A stretch of 64,000 nucleotides of DNA, from NCBI RefSeq assembly GCF_000471905.2, contig NW_006494789.1, positions 9,818,419-9,882,418 of the forward strand. Direction: 5' to 3'. Every line of letters begins with the position of its first letter. Within the stretch, counting starts at the first letter, position 1. The notes below the pieces were generated by a model. The model searched no databases, was not told the origin of the DNA, and worked only from the letters and a program-made list of their open reading frames with translations. Shown here piece by piece: positions 21,901 to 34,620 of the stretch. The stretch is from Amborella trichopoda. Lineage: Eukaryota; Streptophyta; Magnoliopsida; Amborellales; Amborellaceae. The position numbers were made by a program, and so were the translations under genes.

Positions 21901-24460
21901 CTTCCGCTGCCTTGAATGCTTTCTTGAGTTCTTCGAGCTTGATCTGACCCTTCTAGATCAGAGCCTCGATGAGGTCCTTAAGTGTGTAGCATTCTTTTAT
22001 GGAGTGGTTTACCCTTCAATGATAAGCACAATATCTTGTGTGCGTATCGAGATCAGCTTGATCGAGGAGCTTAATCTCAGGCAACTCAATCATGTTTTGG
22101 TCCAGCAATAGTCAGAGTAACACGGGAACCCACTCCTTTTCAAAAGGATATACCTTATTCTGATGTCTGATCCAATAGTCATCTCGATTTAGGTTTGCAG
22201 GTGGGGGCACCCGGTTGTATGACGGCTGTTGTTTGCCCGGCTGAGCAGCTATCTTTGTTGTGCCTACCCCTTTAGAGAGATCTAAAGTCTGAGTGGCAAC
22301 CTTCTTTGGATCACTGACGGTAACAGCTGCACTGATCACCCCTTTTTGGTGATTACCCCGGGCATTGGTCCAAGAATTACCATTGCCCTGATTGTATCCC
22401 AAGCTTGAAGACTGTTGTCGTGACCAACTACGGTGACGTGACAATCTTTCTATGTGAACCGACTTAGCAATCAATTCTGACATGGAGGTCGGATTGGAGG
22501 CCTCAACACGTTGAGCGATCTCAAGACGCATGTTTTTCATACAAGTCTGAACTGCTTCATTCTCGGGCATGGGATTGGGATGGCGAGCGACCAAATCTCT
22601 CCACCTTGCGATGCATTGATCCACAGGTTCATCTGGTTCTTGAGTCAAGGTGAGAAGCTCAATGGATTGTACCTCTCTCTCAACGTCATGGAAGCATTGG
22701 TAGAACAGTTTCTCTATTTCCACCCAAGTATGTATTGAGTTTGGGGGCAGCCGAGCATACCACTAAAAGGTCAAGCAGTCCAGAGTTTCAATGAACTGAC
22801 GGATGAGTAGTCTCACATCAGTCGTTGTCTCACGACATGCTGCTTGGAAGTGGGCGATATGCTGGTGCGGGGATGTGGTACCATTGAACAGGGAAAACTT
22901 CCCTTTCTTGTAGTCTGAGGGAAACGACACTTGATCAATGTAAGAGGGATACGACTTTTGGTATAGCGTTGCACCACGTATTCCCGGGATTTGTCTGCTC
23001 TTTAGGCTGTGAGTCACCATAACATCAATGTCTACCTGCGAGATGGGGTGAGGGATAGAATTGTTCTGTGAGGCAGGAGGAGGAGGCTTCCTTGGGGCTG
23101 CATCATCTGAATGATAAGAGTTGACCTCATGGTTAGCCGAATGTTGCACGGTTTCCATGCAATCAATCTTCTCCACATTGCTTGCACCATCTATTCGAAA
23201 CTTTCCATGCGTTCTTCTTGGGAGTCACTAGGTTCATTTACATCCATGACGCTAACCGTTTCTTCAAGTAGGTCAGCTTTAGGTGTGGTTGAAGGCTTCC
23301 GAGGTTGGCGAGTCACATGCGACAAATTGGTTAGCAGGGGGTTAGCATACCTCGATTGGACTTGACTCTTATATGTCGACCGTGTGAGGACCGGTTCTCG
23401 ACGATCTTGGGACCGTGGCTGCTGGGTAACTGGGTCGTCTTCTATGATGCTGATCATGGTGCAGGATTCTAGAACCTCTTCTTCAGTCTCTGTGACTTGA
23501 AGAGGGTAGAAAGGATTTTCAAGAAGGAGACACTTGGAACTGGGTGCCCCGACTTTTTTGGTCGGCTCCTTAGTCAGGATCTGTAGCCCTCTGTCTTTCT
23601 CGAGCTTGAGATTGCGATAGACCTCTTTCCAAAACTGAGACTGGGATCGAGGCTGACCCTCCTTTTTAGAGTTTGAGAGGGCTGTGTCCATAAAATAGGG
23701 CAGCGAATGTGGACCTTGGAAAGGGGCCAACTTGTGCTACTGCCTTGGAAGTTGTAGAACTTCATCAATCATCAGGTCTTTGTCCTAAACTCCTTTGTGG
23801 GCTCCAGAGGCATAGCGGACCTGATAAGGCTAATTGAGAATAGTGCTCTTAGGGAAAACCTTCAAGTACCAGGTCTTGAGGCATCCGTTAGGAGGAGAAA
23901 GAGTGGAAGAAGAGGAGGCCAGCTCTCGGCGTTGTCTGGATCGGAAGCAAGCGGTGGCCTAAGAAGGTGGAACGTGTACCCCACTTGAAATAGAATTTCG
24001 GGTGCCTTGGGGGTCAGCCCAGGCCCAAACAGGCGATCTGGCCATGGGAGGTCGAGAACTACGAGTAGGTGTCTGTAAGGAAACAGGTGAAGGCCTACCC
24101 CTTACACGGTGGGCAAGTGTGTGTTGAGTGGGAGGATGAGGGGATTGCCTTCCATGTGCTCGAGATGGCGTGGCAATGGCGTTGCCTCGAGCAGTGAGAT
24201 GCACATGGATGCGCACAGGTTTCGGCCCAAGGAGGCCTGATCCTGAACGCTTACTCGAGGTAGCATAAGGGATGCCCCGAGATGTGACTTAAGTGGGTGA
24301 CCCACGAGTCTTAGGGTGTGTGCAAGAGGTGGAGGCCCCAAAGTCTTCTCCTCAATGGGTTGACCCTCTAAACATAGAGACCCGAGGCGGTGCAGGAATA
24401 CAGGGGGTGGCATTATGACGACCCACATGAGCAACGGTAATTTCTTTACCTTTTGCAATA
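18955..24460 (-). pseudogene. gag-pro: gag-protease of copy B (Tat/Ogre type), no pol
   Basis: Reading from high to low coordinates: a Pro/Arg-rich leader, the 23730-23191 segment (MAPFQGPHSLPYFMDTALS), and the gag core (DYKKGKFSLFNGTTSPHQH near 22900; FYQCFHDVEREV, EPDEPVDQCIARWRDL near 22630-22710). Two knuckle motifs follow at about 22030 and 21740. A linker precedes the protease at 20259-19690 (IMLDGGSTVNLIPRRIL). The tail runs to about 18955. The knuckles are CX2HX4HX4C in type. The first carries a stop (CAYH, TGA, RVNH) and the last Cys of the second is His. Gag builds the particle and protease matures it. Multiple frame breaks. It ends without RT. Confidence 0.85.
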
Positions 24461-24863
24461 AGGGACTGGACAGCCTTTCAGCCTACCTCGGCAATACGAC
24501 CGACAAGTGACTTGCCAGTGACAGGGTGCATGCTGTGACTGGCAGCAGATGTCTTACCGATGCAGGGTGCCCTAGTGGGAGTTCCACCAAGGCAAGGAGA
24601 TGGGGAGTTAGGGACCTTGAAGTCCCTCCTCACGCTTATCTAGGTTAAGACCTGGGAGCTAAACACTGTGTCTTTGCTCAAAAGAAAAGTTAGGAACAAA
24701 GTTCGAGGAACTTGTTCCCGGGGGAAGCTTACGAATGCGGGGATGAGAAATCTCCAATCCGGATAAAGGGTTTAAGGAACCCAGAAACCATGTGAGTGTG
24801 TAAAAACAAAAAAACAAAGGAGAAACTAGGCAAACAAGTACGATTCGAAGTAGGGGTAGTAAG

Positions 24864-24881
24864 TCCCTGGTGGAGTCCCCA
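24864..24881 (-). other. Primer-binding site of copy B
   Basis: The - strand reads TGGGGACTCCACCAGGGA three bases inside the LTR end, a mutated form of the TGGCGACTCCACTGGGGA-like site (tRNA-Arg type) used by Ogre elements. Confidence 0.6.
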
Positions 24882-25564
24882 AGCTGAGTAGGTGCCTCGA
24901 TCTCGCCCTCCGGATCTAAATGACTTGACGACACGTGTCTCGGGTTTTAGGGAAATCCAAGACTTAAGATCGCTCTCTCGGGAACCTTATGTAAGAACAA
25001 GGGCAGGTATACCAATCTATGAGAGAGGAATTTAAGGTGGGTTCGAGACTTACTTGGGCTAGCTTGCGTGGGTGCCCTCTTAGATCACAAAAAAAGTCCC
25101 TCCAGTCCTACAACTGGTTCGAAATCGCCTCCCTTGGCCTGTACTGTCCTGTTTCTGCAATCACACACATATGGTTAATGTTACAAGACAAGTGGGCCAA
25201 AGGACCCACCTTGTCTTTGGGTGAATGTATACAGGCGTGCACATTCAAAGGAGAAAATAGAAGAAATGATGAGATGAGGGTTAGGAGATGGAAGAAAAGA
25301 GAAGAAAAGAGAGGAAAGAGACATTTGACCGGGTGACTAACCTAGGATAGTTGTTAAATCGGCATGACGATTGACCTGACGTGGTAGCAAGATGGGCACT
25401 GTAACATTGACCGGCGCAGCAGCAATAATACTTGACGACAGAACACTAATACCAACCAACCTGGCACAACGGCGAGTCTGGCGTGGCAGCAAGACAGGCA
25501 CGGTAACTTAGACCGGTATAGCAGCAGTAATGCTCGACAACGAGACTACCGTGACAGTGAATTG

Positions 25565-26985
25565 TCCCTTAGTTAAATGAGAGAAGAAAAAGAAAGAAGA
25601 GAAAGAAGAAAAGCAGAGAGAGAAAGAGAGAGAAGGAGAAGAGAAGAGAAGAGAAGGAGAATAGAAGAGAGAAGAAGAAGAGATACGAGAGAATAAAGAA
25701 GAGAACGAAGAAGGATAGATAGAAGAAGAGAAGAGGAAAAGAAGAAGAGAAGAGATGAGAGAAGAGAGAGAAAGGAAAGAGAAGGAAGAGAGAGAAAGAA
25801 AAGAGAAGAGAGAATGGAGAGAGAAAGAAGAGAAAAGGGAGAGACAGAAGTGAGAGAAGAGGGAGAAAAATAAGAGGGAGGCAAGCACGAACAACGATGG
25901 ACTTCTGTCGTCCATGACAGAGGAAATAAGAGAAAGAAAGAACATGGACAGTGATGGTTATTACCATCCATGATAGAGGAGAGAGGAGAGAGGAGAGAGG
26001 AAGAACATGGACGACGATGATCATTGTCGTCCATGATAAAGGAGAGAGGCAAAGACAAGAAAGGGAAAGACACACACGGTGCTAGGCATCGTTTTTCATG
26101 TCGTTAGGGAGTCAGACATGACCCGACCCACCACTTAAGTTAAGGCCCGACTCGATGTCCTTACCCAAGAATAAGGAGAAAAGTATCATGTGCGGCAATG
26201 GGCATCGTTGTGCACAACATGGGAAAAGGAAAACTTGGACAGAGGCTCGGCTCGTCACTCGGGTTAAGGCCCGACTAGCTATGAATGTCTTTAGAGGATA
26301 AAAGAATAATGAGAATGTCATGCCAACAATGAGCATCGTCGTGCATGACTGGAGAGAAGAGAAAAAAAGGAAATAACAGAGTGAGAGAAAGAAAGACAAA
26401 GATGATTAGGGAAGTGAAAGAGGAAAGGAAAGTAGAGAGAGAAGAAAGGCGAGCAGTGAGAGAAGAAAAGAAAGAAGAGAGAGTAAAGGAAAGTGAGGAG
26501 AGAGATTGGGGGAGAGTCAGAGGAGAAAGAAGGAAAGAGAAAGAAAGAGATTAGGAAAGAGAGAAGAAAAATAAGGAAAGACGAGAGGAGGAAAATACAC
26601 ACGGCGTTGCCACTACTGTGTGTTAGAGAGAGAAGAAAATAAGGAGAGAGATTCATGCACTGCATTGCCATCATCGTGTATGTTTAGACAGAGAGGAAGA
26701 TAGAGCCGAGAGAGAATGAAGAAGAAAGGAGAAGAGAAAGAGAGGGAGAACAGGAAAAGAAAGAAAGCAGAGAGAAAAGAGGAAAGATGAAGAAAGAGAA
26801 AGGGAGAAAGACATGCACGATAGAGATGAGAGAGATAAAGAGAAGAAGAAAAAGAAAGAAAAAGGAGAGAGAAAATAGGATTGATACGAAAGGATGAGAG
26901 AGAAAGAAATAGACATGAGAGGAGGAGAGCAAAAGAGATATACATGAGAGGAGAGAGAAAGAGATAGACGAGAGGAGAGAGAAAA
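25565..26985. repeat. GA-rich tract with long-stem hairpin units (right LTR of B)
   Basis: Purine tracts alternate with units that fold. The clearest is CATGGACGAC (26006-26015) pairing with GTCGTCCATG (26026-26035), and a similar unit lies at 25945-25975. The units differ in sequence from those of LTRs A, C and D but occupy the same place. Reading frames across this segment on either strand are low-complexity artefacts. Confidence 0.85.
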
Positions 26986-27128
26986 TTATCTTACTAAAAA
27001 GTACTGATCATTTTCTTCTCTCTTCTCTCTCTCTCTAAAATGCACCCATGAACTCAAAGAAGAATTTGAAATTTTATTCATCGATGTAGAGAATGATGGG
27101 GGATCCTTTTACAATTAGGTTCAGCATG

Positions 27129-27136
27129 TATTTATA
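27129..27136 (-). promoter_or_regulatory. LTR promoter TATA box (right LTR of B)
   Basis: The - strand reads TATAAATA at the position conserved in all LTR copies. This 5' LTR would drive the genomic RNA of copy B. Confidence 0.65.
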
Positions 27137-28027
27137 GAATTGGGCCCAAACATGGGTGGATGTCAAAAGACTATCCTAATTGATGATAATTATATTTATT
27201 TTAAATTAAAATAAATTCTAAAAATGGGAACAAAATGACTACTTTGCCCCTGGCTAACAATACATGGAATTCCAAAACAACCCCTGCTGCTGCCCTAGAA
27301 CGTGCGTGATCTTCCATGGATGATCCAGGGTTCCTCTGGCGCCCATTTGTCAATAAGATGATTTTTTTCTTGTCGGGCTTGGCATGGCGATCGATTTGAT
27401 ACCCATTTCGAGTCACGGATAACGTTTTTAAACCACGATCATGATACTCAAAATTTGGATGAATCTTGAAAACTTCATATCGATAGTGTGCTTTTTTCTT
27501 GATGTTTTTCTGTGATTTCTTCATTGGATCACACTAAGCATTCCGTCATGATCGTGTGGAAACAAACGCAGCTCGATTTCGTGCCCGAACGAAGATTTTG
27601 CAGTCTAAGGTTTTTCGCCGGAATCTAAATTTTGACAGCCGAAATCTGAATTTCGGCAGTTGAAATTTACAATAGCTTTGTCACCTTCATGTATGAATCC
27701 GACCGTTCACCATGTACGGGGATAGGACCAATGGTATCCCTAGACCTTACGCACGTGATGGAACTGGTCTCCCATCGATCCTATGTGCGAGCGTCGTGAT
27801 TTGTCTGCTCGAGAGAGGCGTGTCACTGCTGATTTTCTTACAGCTTTCTTCATAAATTGGCAACTTCTCTCTAACTTTTCATCCTGCTCGGGGTCATCAC
27901 GAGGCGTACCGCATAACAAAACGCTCGTCTTGACAAGACGAACATGCGTACAAAATTTGAACACGATCTGACTCGAGACGGGTTAGATATGGCCCCCGAA
28001 ATTCACTGTATGATACTGTGAAAACAG

Positions 28028-28092
28028 TCACCATTAATGGTGATTTGTTGCAGGGAGGGCGCATGGGAATAGTGTGCGGCCTACCCCTTTTC
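28028..28092. promoter_or_regulatory. U3 palindrome and conserved U3 box (right LTR of B)
   Basis: TCACCATTAATGGTGA (28028-28043) is followed at 28065-28092 by the block containing GAATAGTGTGCGGCCTACCC. The second block is also in LTRs at 11274, 42621, 58961 and, diverged, near 61297. It is one of the best-preserved words across copies. Confidence 0.45.
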
Positions 28093-30224
28093 GATATTTT
28101 AGCCCTAACTTTGTCTTGGAGTGCTGATTAAGCCGAAACTTAACCCTTAGGAATTTTCGACCATGCCGAATCCAATGGCGTTGGTCCCACATTTTTTAGT
28201 TACGAAGTCCGTTTTAGGGTGCTAGAGACTAATTTTTCTGAAATTATTTCTTTGTATGCACTGCTTTAGACATATCGGATTACGACAAAACTTGGCATGT
28301 GGCCTTTTGAAGTGCTTAGGAAGATTCTAACCCATTCTGGGACAATTCTTAGACTGTCGAGAATTCCACTGTAATTCAGGCTTTATTGACCGGCTTCCTC
28401 TTTATTCCGCATCAGGGACCAAGGTGTTGAAAAATGTGTTCAAGCAACGTCCATGGGCAAGACGGTAATGGTGTATTCGCTATCAAGAAGAAAAAATTAT
28501 AGAGTTGGCGTTATATAGAGTTATCTCATATAATCTCAAGGAATGCTCAAACAAAGAATTTCCTGCCATAAAACCACCTACAGTCGATCCCTTTCTTCTA
28601 TTTACTACAGCCGTGAAGAAATGCCAACAAAATGGCTCCAGATGAGCCCCGATGGTGGCGCTAGGGTTTCACTGTGAAAACCCCCAAAATTTTCTGACTC
28701 GAAAACTCACTACTCAAAACTCTCTGGTTTTCCCCTTTTTATATATCTCTTCAACTCACGCCCGTGCACCTTTTTCTCTCGTGCGCTCGCACACCTTTTC
28801 TCTCACACACGCTTCTTCTTTTCCTTCACGCCCGTGGGTTTCCATTTTTCACTCACTCACCCACGCGTTTGTCTTTCTCTCTCTAATACCCCTTTTAGGA
28901 GACTTCACCTAAAAGGTGTATTTTGTTGACGAGAATGCCCTTTATCAAAAGGGTGAATACCATGGGGCTGGTGATTAGCATCACGCCCCAACAACCCTTA
29001 CCGCTCCTGAGCCTCATCAGAAAACATTGTCCAGCGAGGTTGTGACCGGAGGCAAGGCTCTAACACAACATACAAAGAAAAGAGAGAACGACTAAGTGGG
29101 GGCACCAATAGTGGCACCCCCGTCGTTCCTGAGCCTCACCAGCGAGTAAAAAACTAGCGTGGTAAGAACCAAAAATAGTCTGAAAAGGTCACAAAAATTG
29201 GATCTTTTTTCCCATGTCTAGAGACCTGGATCCGAAGGGAAATAAAAAACCTCGTATTGAAATCATGGGTTTTCAAAATGTTTTTCCGGCAAGAAAGAGG
29301 TTTTCTGGCATACGAGATTTTCATAAAGCTTGCGGCCGATGTGCATACCCTCATAATCCCATCCTCCATTTCTGGCCATTTCCTTGAACTTCTAACGAAA
29401 AAGAATCCAACCCTAAAACTTTTGTAGCAAGAAAATGGCGTTGCCGAAGTATTTCTCGGCGAGGACGTTTTTCGGCAAAAAGAAAAATAGAGAACAAAAT
29501 ATGTATACGGTGAAGAGAGGGAAGAAAAATAGGTTATGAAGAAGCAAAAGGTAACGATGTCATTACCTTCCCCAATGACCCTGACATTAACATTCGTGAG
29601 AACATGAACTTAATTGTACCATTACAGCCACCGGTGGCGTTGTTGAATATCTCCAATGATTATAGTAGGGTTGTTGAAGTCACCACCCCCAATGTTGATC
29701 ACTCTTCCTTCCGAATAACCCCAAAACTTTTCGAAGAGGTTTGAATTGGCCCCATAAACGCCACCGAACCCAAGTAATGTTGTCTAGACACTACCATAGG
29801 GCTCAAGGCCAATGGTGACAGCATCAGGCAAGTTTTAAAAAATGACAAAAATCCCCTTTGTTTTCAAAGACACTATCAACAATGTTGATGCTATTACCGG
29901 CCTCACTACTTTGAATCCTACCCCAAGCCGTACCTGACTTCCCCAAAAAACTCCCAAGGGCCGAAAAACCCAGGATTTGAGCAAGGGGCACTAACCCCCC
30001 GAAGGTATAAGTTCTTCCTTACACAGTATAACTAAATTTTGACTACCCCAATGGGACCCCCTACAGTACCTACTCGGGGCAACATGTCATGATCACTACT
30101 TTAGTAGATAACACGTCCATCACTGCATGATGAAAAACTATTCAATTGGCTCCATGGTTACACTATTGTAGAGTATTTTTTACGTGCGTATTTCCCCATA
30201 CGAATAAAAGAGGAGAAATTTGCA

Positions 30225-31825
30225 ACCCAAGCCCATAGGTACCAAAAATGCCTATGGATTACGAAAGCCCGTGCAGAAATAAGCCTGATTTTGAAGAGCT
30301 ATCGAAATAGTGTTATTTCAGCCCCAAAAGACATGTCAAAGTGACCTTTAATGTCTCAAGGTCCGTTCCAAAGTTTTGTCCCAACCAGACAAAAGCACGA
30401 GGGATCAGGACAAGGGTTCGGTTTGGACTGCAACTCTCCAACATGCATGAGCTACCTCATAACTAGAGCCCTATCATAATGATCTCTAATGATCATCAAA
30501 CCATCACAGATGGATTCGAAAGGCCGTGAAAAGCTTAACATCCAAATTTCAGGTCAATTGGACCTTTCTCAGTCTGACATTCCTAAAATAGGCGAGCCTT
30601 TTACTACTCATGTGCAACCATCAAGAACCAATTTCCATTTATAGTAACTTCATTTTTAAAAGATAGGGAATTCTTGCGAGGCTTGTATCTCAACTACCCC
30701 AGTGCGGATCGAGATCAAATTTTAGTATGTTGTTCCCCTCATCGAGAGGAAGATTTTGACATATGGCACACCTCGAGCCGACCACTGAGACGGGAGAAAT
30801 TATAAAGAGAAGATTGCATAGAAACCAAATTTTACAAAATTTTGTGGGCATGACCTCCCCTCGCTCCAATGGACAAATATCAAAGGCTCGAAGTTGAATG
30901 ACCCTAAAATAGTACAATTGTGACCATCAATCAAAGGGATTCATTTTGAGGCTAGATATGCGCATGATGAAAACCGAGAATGTACCGGATCGAAGGACAC
31001 ACCAAACGGATAATTTTCAAGTCATCGGAAAGCCATTTTCTAGTGACTTCCAAAAATCATAAAATGATCAATTGGAGTCCAAATTATGTCTTTTTTGTTG
31101 CAAAATGACCACAAAGACTTTCTCTTCGACTGTCTATAAAAAAGAAGACCAATAACCAATGATTTGAGCTAGATCTAGCATTAAAAAAAATTGAACTTTG
31201 CATGTTTAGCTGGAATTTCAAAACTTCAAAGAACATGATCAATCCTTCATAACATCATGCAAAATATATATAATATCGTTCCTCTCAGGTAGATCTATGT
31301 TTTCATGACAATAGATCGTCTGGAAGGCTATTAGAAAGCTCGAAACAAGGCTTCGAACCATATGGAAGGGATGAGTCCCTTTTGGAGGGACTATTTTGCT
31401 ATTTTCATTGTTTTTTTTTTAGGCATAAATTTGGTCATTTTTTACCAATTTGGGATTCATTTTTTATTCACTTCATTTTTGGTTTAAGCAATTTAATTTG
31501 TAAAAAGTTAGTGAGAAATGAGTTGAAAGTAGGCTTAACTTAGGAGAGAGAATACTTTTTTTTAAAACTTTACTGAAGATCTTTTAGCCTTGAGTGAGGA
31601 GAAAAAAACTTTACATCTACCCCTCTCTACCATACTCCTTAGGTGGACCATACCCCCATCATACCCCCGCACACCCTACTTCCAAACTCCATACATCCAT
31701 ACTCCCCACTTCCAAACTCACCACTTCCATACACCTTACTCCCTTACACCCCACTGTTAGTGTGTATTTTTTATGCACTAATTCCCTAATGCAAATAATA
31801 TAGGAGGCGGTTGTGACTCAGGCCT
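30225..31825. repeat. 1.6-kb direct repeat, first copy
   Basis: It aligns along its length with 31826-33420, starting at GCCTATGGATTACGAAA (copy 2: GCCTATGGACTACGAAA). Shared blocks include TATTTTGAAGAGC-like words, ATTTATAGTAACT, GACCTTTCT, TTGCAAAAT and a CCATACACC-rich tail. The copies are clearly diverged, so the duplication is old. Confidence 0.7.
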
Positions 31826-33420
31826 GAAGGTGCTAGTCACGCCTATGGACTACGAAAACCCCGCACGAATAAGCTTATTTTGAAGAGCCATTATCGGGAT
31901 GTAATCTCGGCCCCAAATCAAGGATATGAGTCTCTTATAATGATCCAAGGAGGCCCTACAAGTGTCATCCAATTCGGGCACGAATAGAGAAAACATATAC
32001 AAAATTAGTTTTCGACCCAAGCTACTTGCATGACACCATAGCTAGAACTCTACTCTAGAAACCTTTAGTGACCATAGGACCACAGCCAATGGATTCAAAA
32101 GGTCTCTGCCAAATTTTAGCTTAAACGGACCTTTCTAAGTCCTACTTTTCACAAGTTGCAAGATTTTTACTATTCACTTGAACTCTTTTGAACTAGTTTC
32201 TATTTATAGTAACTATGTTTGTCAAAAATGGGGCAACTGTGAAGCTTTGTTCTCTCTCGTCTTGAAGCAAATCGAATCCAATTCAAGTATGTTATTTCTC
32301 TCACCAAAATCTACAATTTGACTGGTGGCATGCATCATGGGGATTCTCAAATAAGGAGAAATCTTTGAGAGAAGTCCGCTCCGGCAGCCGTATCACAAGA
32401 TTTCGGATTCCTACAACCCCAAGACCGAGTTCGTTACGATCTTCACTCAAAGGGCTTCATTTTGAGTACTTATTTACTAGAAATGGAGGCCTGGAAGGCG
32501 TCCTATTGAGGCTCAAAAGAAGACACATTTTCTGGTTGTCAGAATCTCATTTTTTGACAGCCTCCAAAAATAGGAAAGTTATCAGATAGACTCCAAATCA
32601 AGGGGTTTTCGTTGCAAAATAATTACAACTACTTCCCCTTCAATTTGTGATAAGAAACATGACCAAAAACTCTACAAAACAGACAAGATTGGAGATCAAA
32701 GAATGCAAGTTTACGGATTTGGCCGAATTTTGGGATCATCATTTAAATTCGATTCAAGCCACAAAAATGCATATCAAATCTTTCATCTCGAGAAGACCAA
32801 CATTTCTACGATGTTGATCATCCGAAATGTCACCGTAAAGTGCCAAAAATGAGCCCGAACCACAAGGAAGGCAAGATGCCCCTTTTTAGGGATGGTCTTG
32901 TCATTTCCAAAAAAGTATGGAGGGGCAAAATGGTCATTTTGTTCAAAAAACGAAAATAACTTTTTAATTTATTTTAATTTATTTTTTATCAATTAAGCAT
33001 AGTGTTGAGCATCCACCATTATTTGGGATGATTCAAATATAAATTTTTTTCCTTCATTTGTAACCCTAAGTTGAAAATGAGGTGCAATAGCTTGAAGCGT
33101 CGGTTAAGTTGAGATCATGTGTGTGCCTTCATTTTCACTTCAAGAGAGAAGACAGGGAATACTTTCATATTGAGAGGAATACCCTTTGGACCATCAATCC
33201 CTAACCATTGATTGTACTACCTATTCTACTCCATACGCTTCACACCCTACACCACACCTACCCTTACTCCCTACATCACACCTACCCATACTCCCTACAT
33301 CACAACTTTTCAGGCACCCTAGTCCACTCATACTTAACCAATTAGTCATATATCCTAGCTTACCCATCTTTAATACATTAACCATACACCTTAGTTCACC
33401 TAGGTTCATCTTCAACATAT
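31826..33420. repeat. 1.6-kb direct repeat, second copy
   Basis: Head-to-tail with the preceding unit. It ends in the same CCTACACCACACCTACCC-type C-rich tail (33180-33400) before the CT-rich tract. A partial third tail copy occurs at 35420-35570. Confidence 0.7.
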
Positions 33421-33479
33421 GCTCCAAACCTCTACCTAGCCGTTGTCCAAGCCTTTTGTGTACTTACTAAGTTCCTGAT

Positions 33480-33980
33480 CACTTTTTCTCTCTTCATCTC
33501 TTCTTCTTTCTTCTTTATTCTAGTTCTTCTTTCTTCTTCTTCTTCTTGTCTCCTAATCTCTTCGTATTGTTCTTTCTTCTTTCTTCTTCTTCCATCTCTC
33601 TCTCACTCACTCACTCTCTCTCTCTCCTGTGAGAGCCAGGCTGTTGGGCCTCCTAGGTCCCTCTCTTTCTCTCTTTTCCTCTCTATCTCTCACCCCTCAC
33701 TTGAGAGCTAGGCAGCCGGGCCACCCAGATCCCTTCCCCCTCTCTTTTTCTCTCTCTCTGCCTCAACCCCGAGAGCCCGGAGGCTAAGCTCTCATCTCTC
33801 TCTATCTCTCTCTCTCTCTTTCTCTCTTTTCTTCTGTCTCTCCCTCTCATTGGTGAGTCGGGTGGCTGGGCTGCCCAATTCCCTCTCTCCCTCTCTTTTT
33901 CTCTCTCTTACGCCTCCTCTCTCCCTTTCTTTGAGCTAGGTGGCTAGCCTGCCTAGTTCCCTCTCTCCCCCTCTTTCTCG

Positions 33981-34024
<44 letters not shown>

Positions 34025-34372
34025 NNNNNNNNNNNNNNNNNNNNNNNNNNNNNNNNNNNNNNNNNNNNNNNNNNNNNNNNNNNNNNNNNNNNNNNNNNNN
34101 NNNNNNNNNNNNNNNNNNNNNNNNNNNNNNNNNNNNNNNNNNNNNNNNNNNNNNNNNNNNNNNNNNNNNNNNNNNNNNNNNNNNNNNNNNNNNNNNNNNN
34201 NNNNNNNNNNNNNNNNNNNNNNNNNNNNNNNNNNNNNNNNNNNNNNNNNNNNNNNNNNNNNNNNNNNNNNNNNNNNNNNNNNNNNNNNNNNNNNNNNNNN
34301 NNNNNNNNNNNNNNNNNNNNNNNNNNNNNNNNNNNNNNNNNNNNNNNNNNNNNNNNNNNNNNNNNNNNCTCG

Positions 34373-34408
<36 letters not shown>

Positions 34409-34620
34409 TTGAGCCAGGAGGCCAGGCCGCATAACTCTCTATTTATCTCTCTTTCCCTCTCCTTCCTTCTCTTCCTCTCTCTCTCACTCTCTTCTATTCT
34501 CTTTCTTTTATCTTTTTATCTCTTTATCCCTCACCTTCTTTCCCTCTCACTCTTTTTCTCACCTCCCTCTCTTATTTCTTTTACTTTCTCATCATTCTTT
34601 CTCTTCTATTTAAAATATCC
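33480..34620. repeat. CT-rich minisatellite and (CT)n microsatellites
   Basis: Pyrimidine tracts on the + strand are broken by about five 25-30 bp units such as GAGCTAGGTGGCTAGCCTGCC, spaced about 100 bp apart. Pure (CT)15 ends at 34020 and another CT run covers 34382-34408. The same CTCGCTATCTCTATCTC word flanks both sides of the gap, so the array may be collapsed there. Confidence 0.85.
34025..34368. other. Assembly gap (344 N)
   Basis: Unknown bases inside the CT-rich minisatellite; any frame through it is meaningless. Confidence 0.99.

Larger units (their letters stand above)
9703..28446 (-). mobile_element. Copy B of the Tat/Ogre-like gag-pro/PMD family, near complete
   Basis: In + coordinates: left LTR (9703-11666, truncated), 3' non-coding region, antisense PMD gene (15270-18750), gag-pro on the - strand (18955-24460), PBS (24864-24881) and right LTR (24885-28446). 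The internal part is 13,218 bp, against 13,204 bp in copy D. No RT, RNase H or integrase is present; only about 200 bp separates the gag-pro and PMD genes. Its LTR belongs to a different subfamily from A, C and D. Confidence 0.85.
24885..28446 (-). repeat. Right (5') LTR of copy B, 3.56 kb
   Basis: Bounded by TGAGTAGGTGCCTCGA at 24885 and TTCAAGCA at 28446. It carries the 3' splice-like block (ATTGCAG on the - strand, 25157-25155), GA-rich hairpin arrays (25565-26985), a TATA box (27129-27136), the U3 palindrome (28028) and the U3 box (28065). The aligned donor is changed to AAG|ATAATT near 26988, so this copy's splice site is probably lost. The flank after 28446 is unrelated to the family. 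Confidence 0.88.

Noticed and set aside
24659..24934. 91-codon minus-strand frame with a hydrophobic segment beside the PBS
   Set aside because: It starts inside the LTR, runs across the PBS and matches leader DNA in C and D where the frame is not kept.
28441..28456. Target-site duplication next to LTR B or LTR E
   Set aside because: The flanks (ACGTC after 28446, GGTAT after 61693, CATGT before 3880) do not match one another.
29580..29960. Protein-like stretches on the - strand (for example GVYGANSNLFEKFWGYSEGR)
   Set aside because: Broken across frames and no family recognised; too short to call a pseudogene from reading alone.
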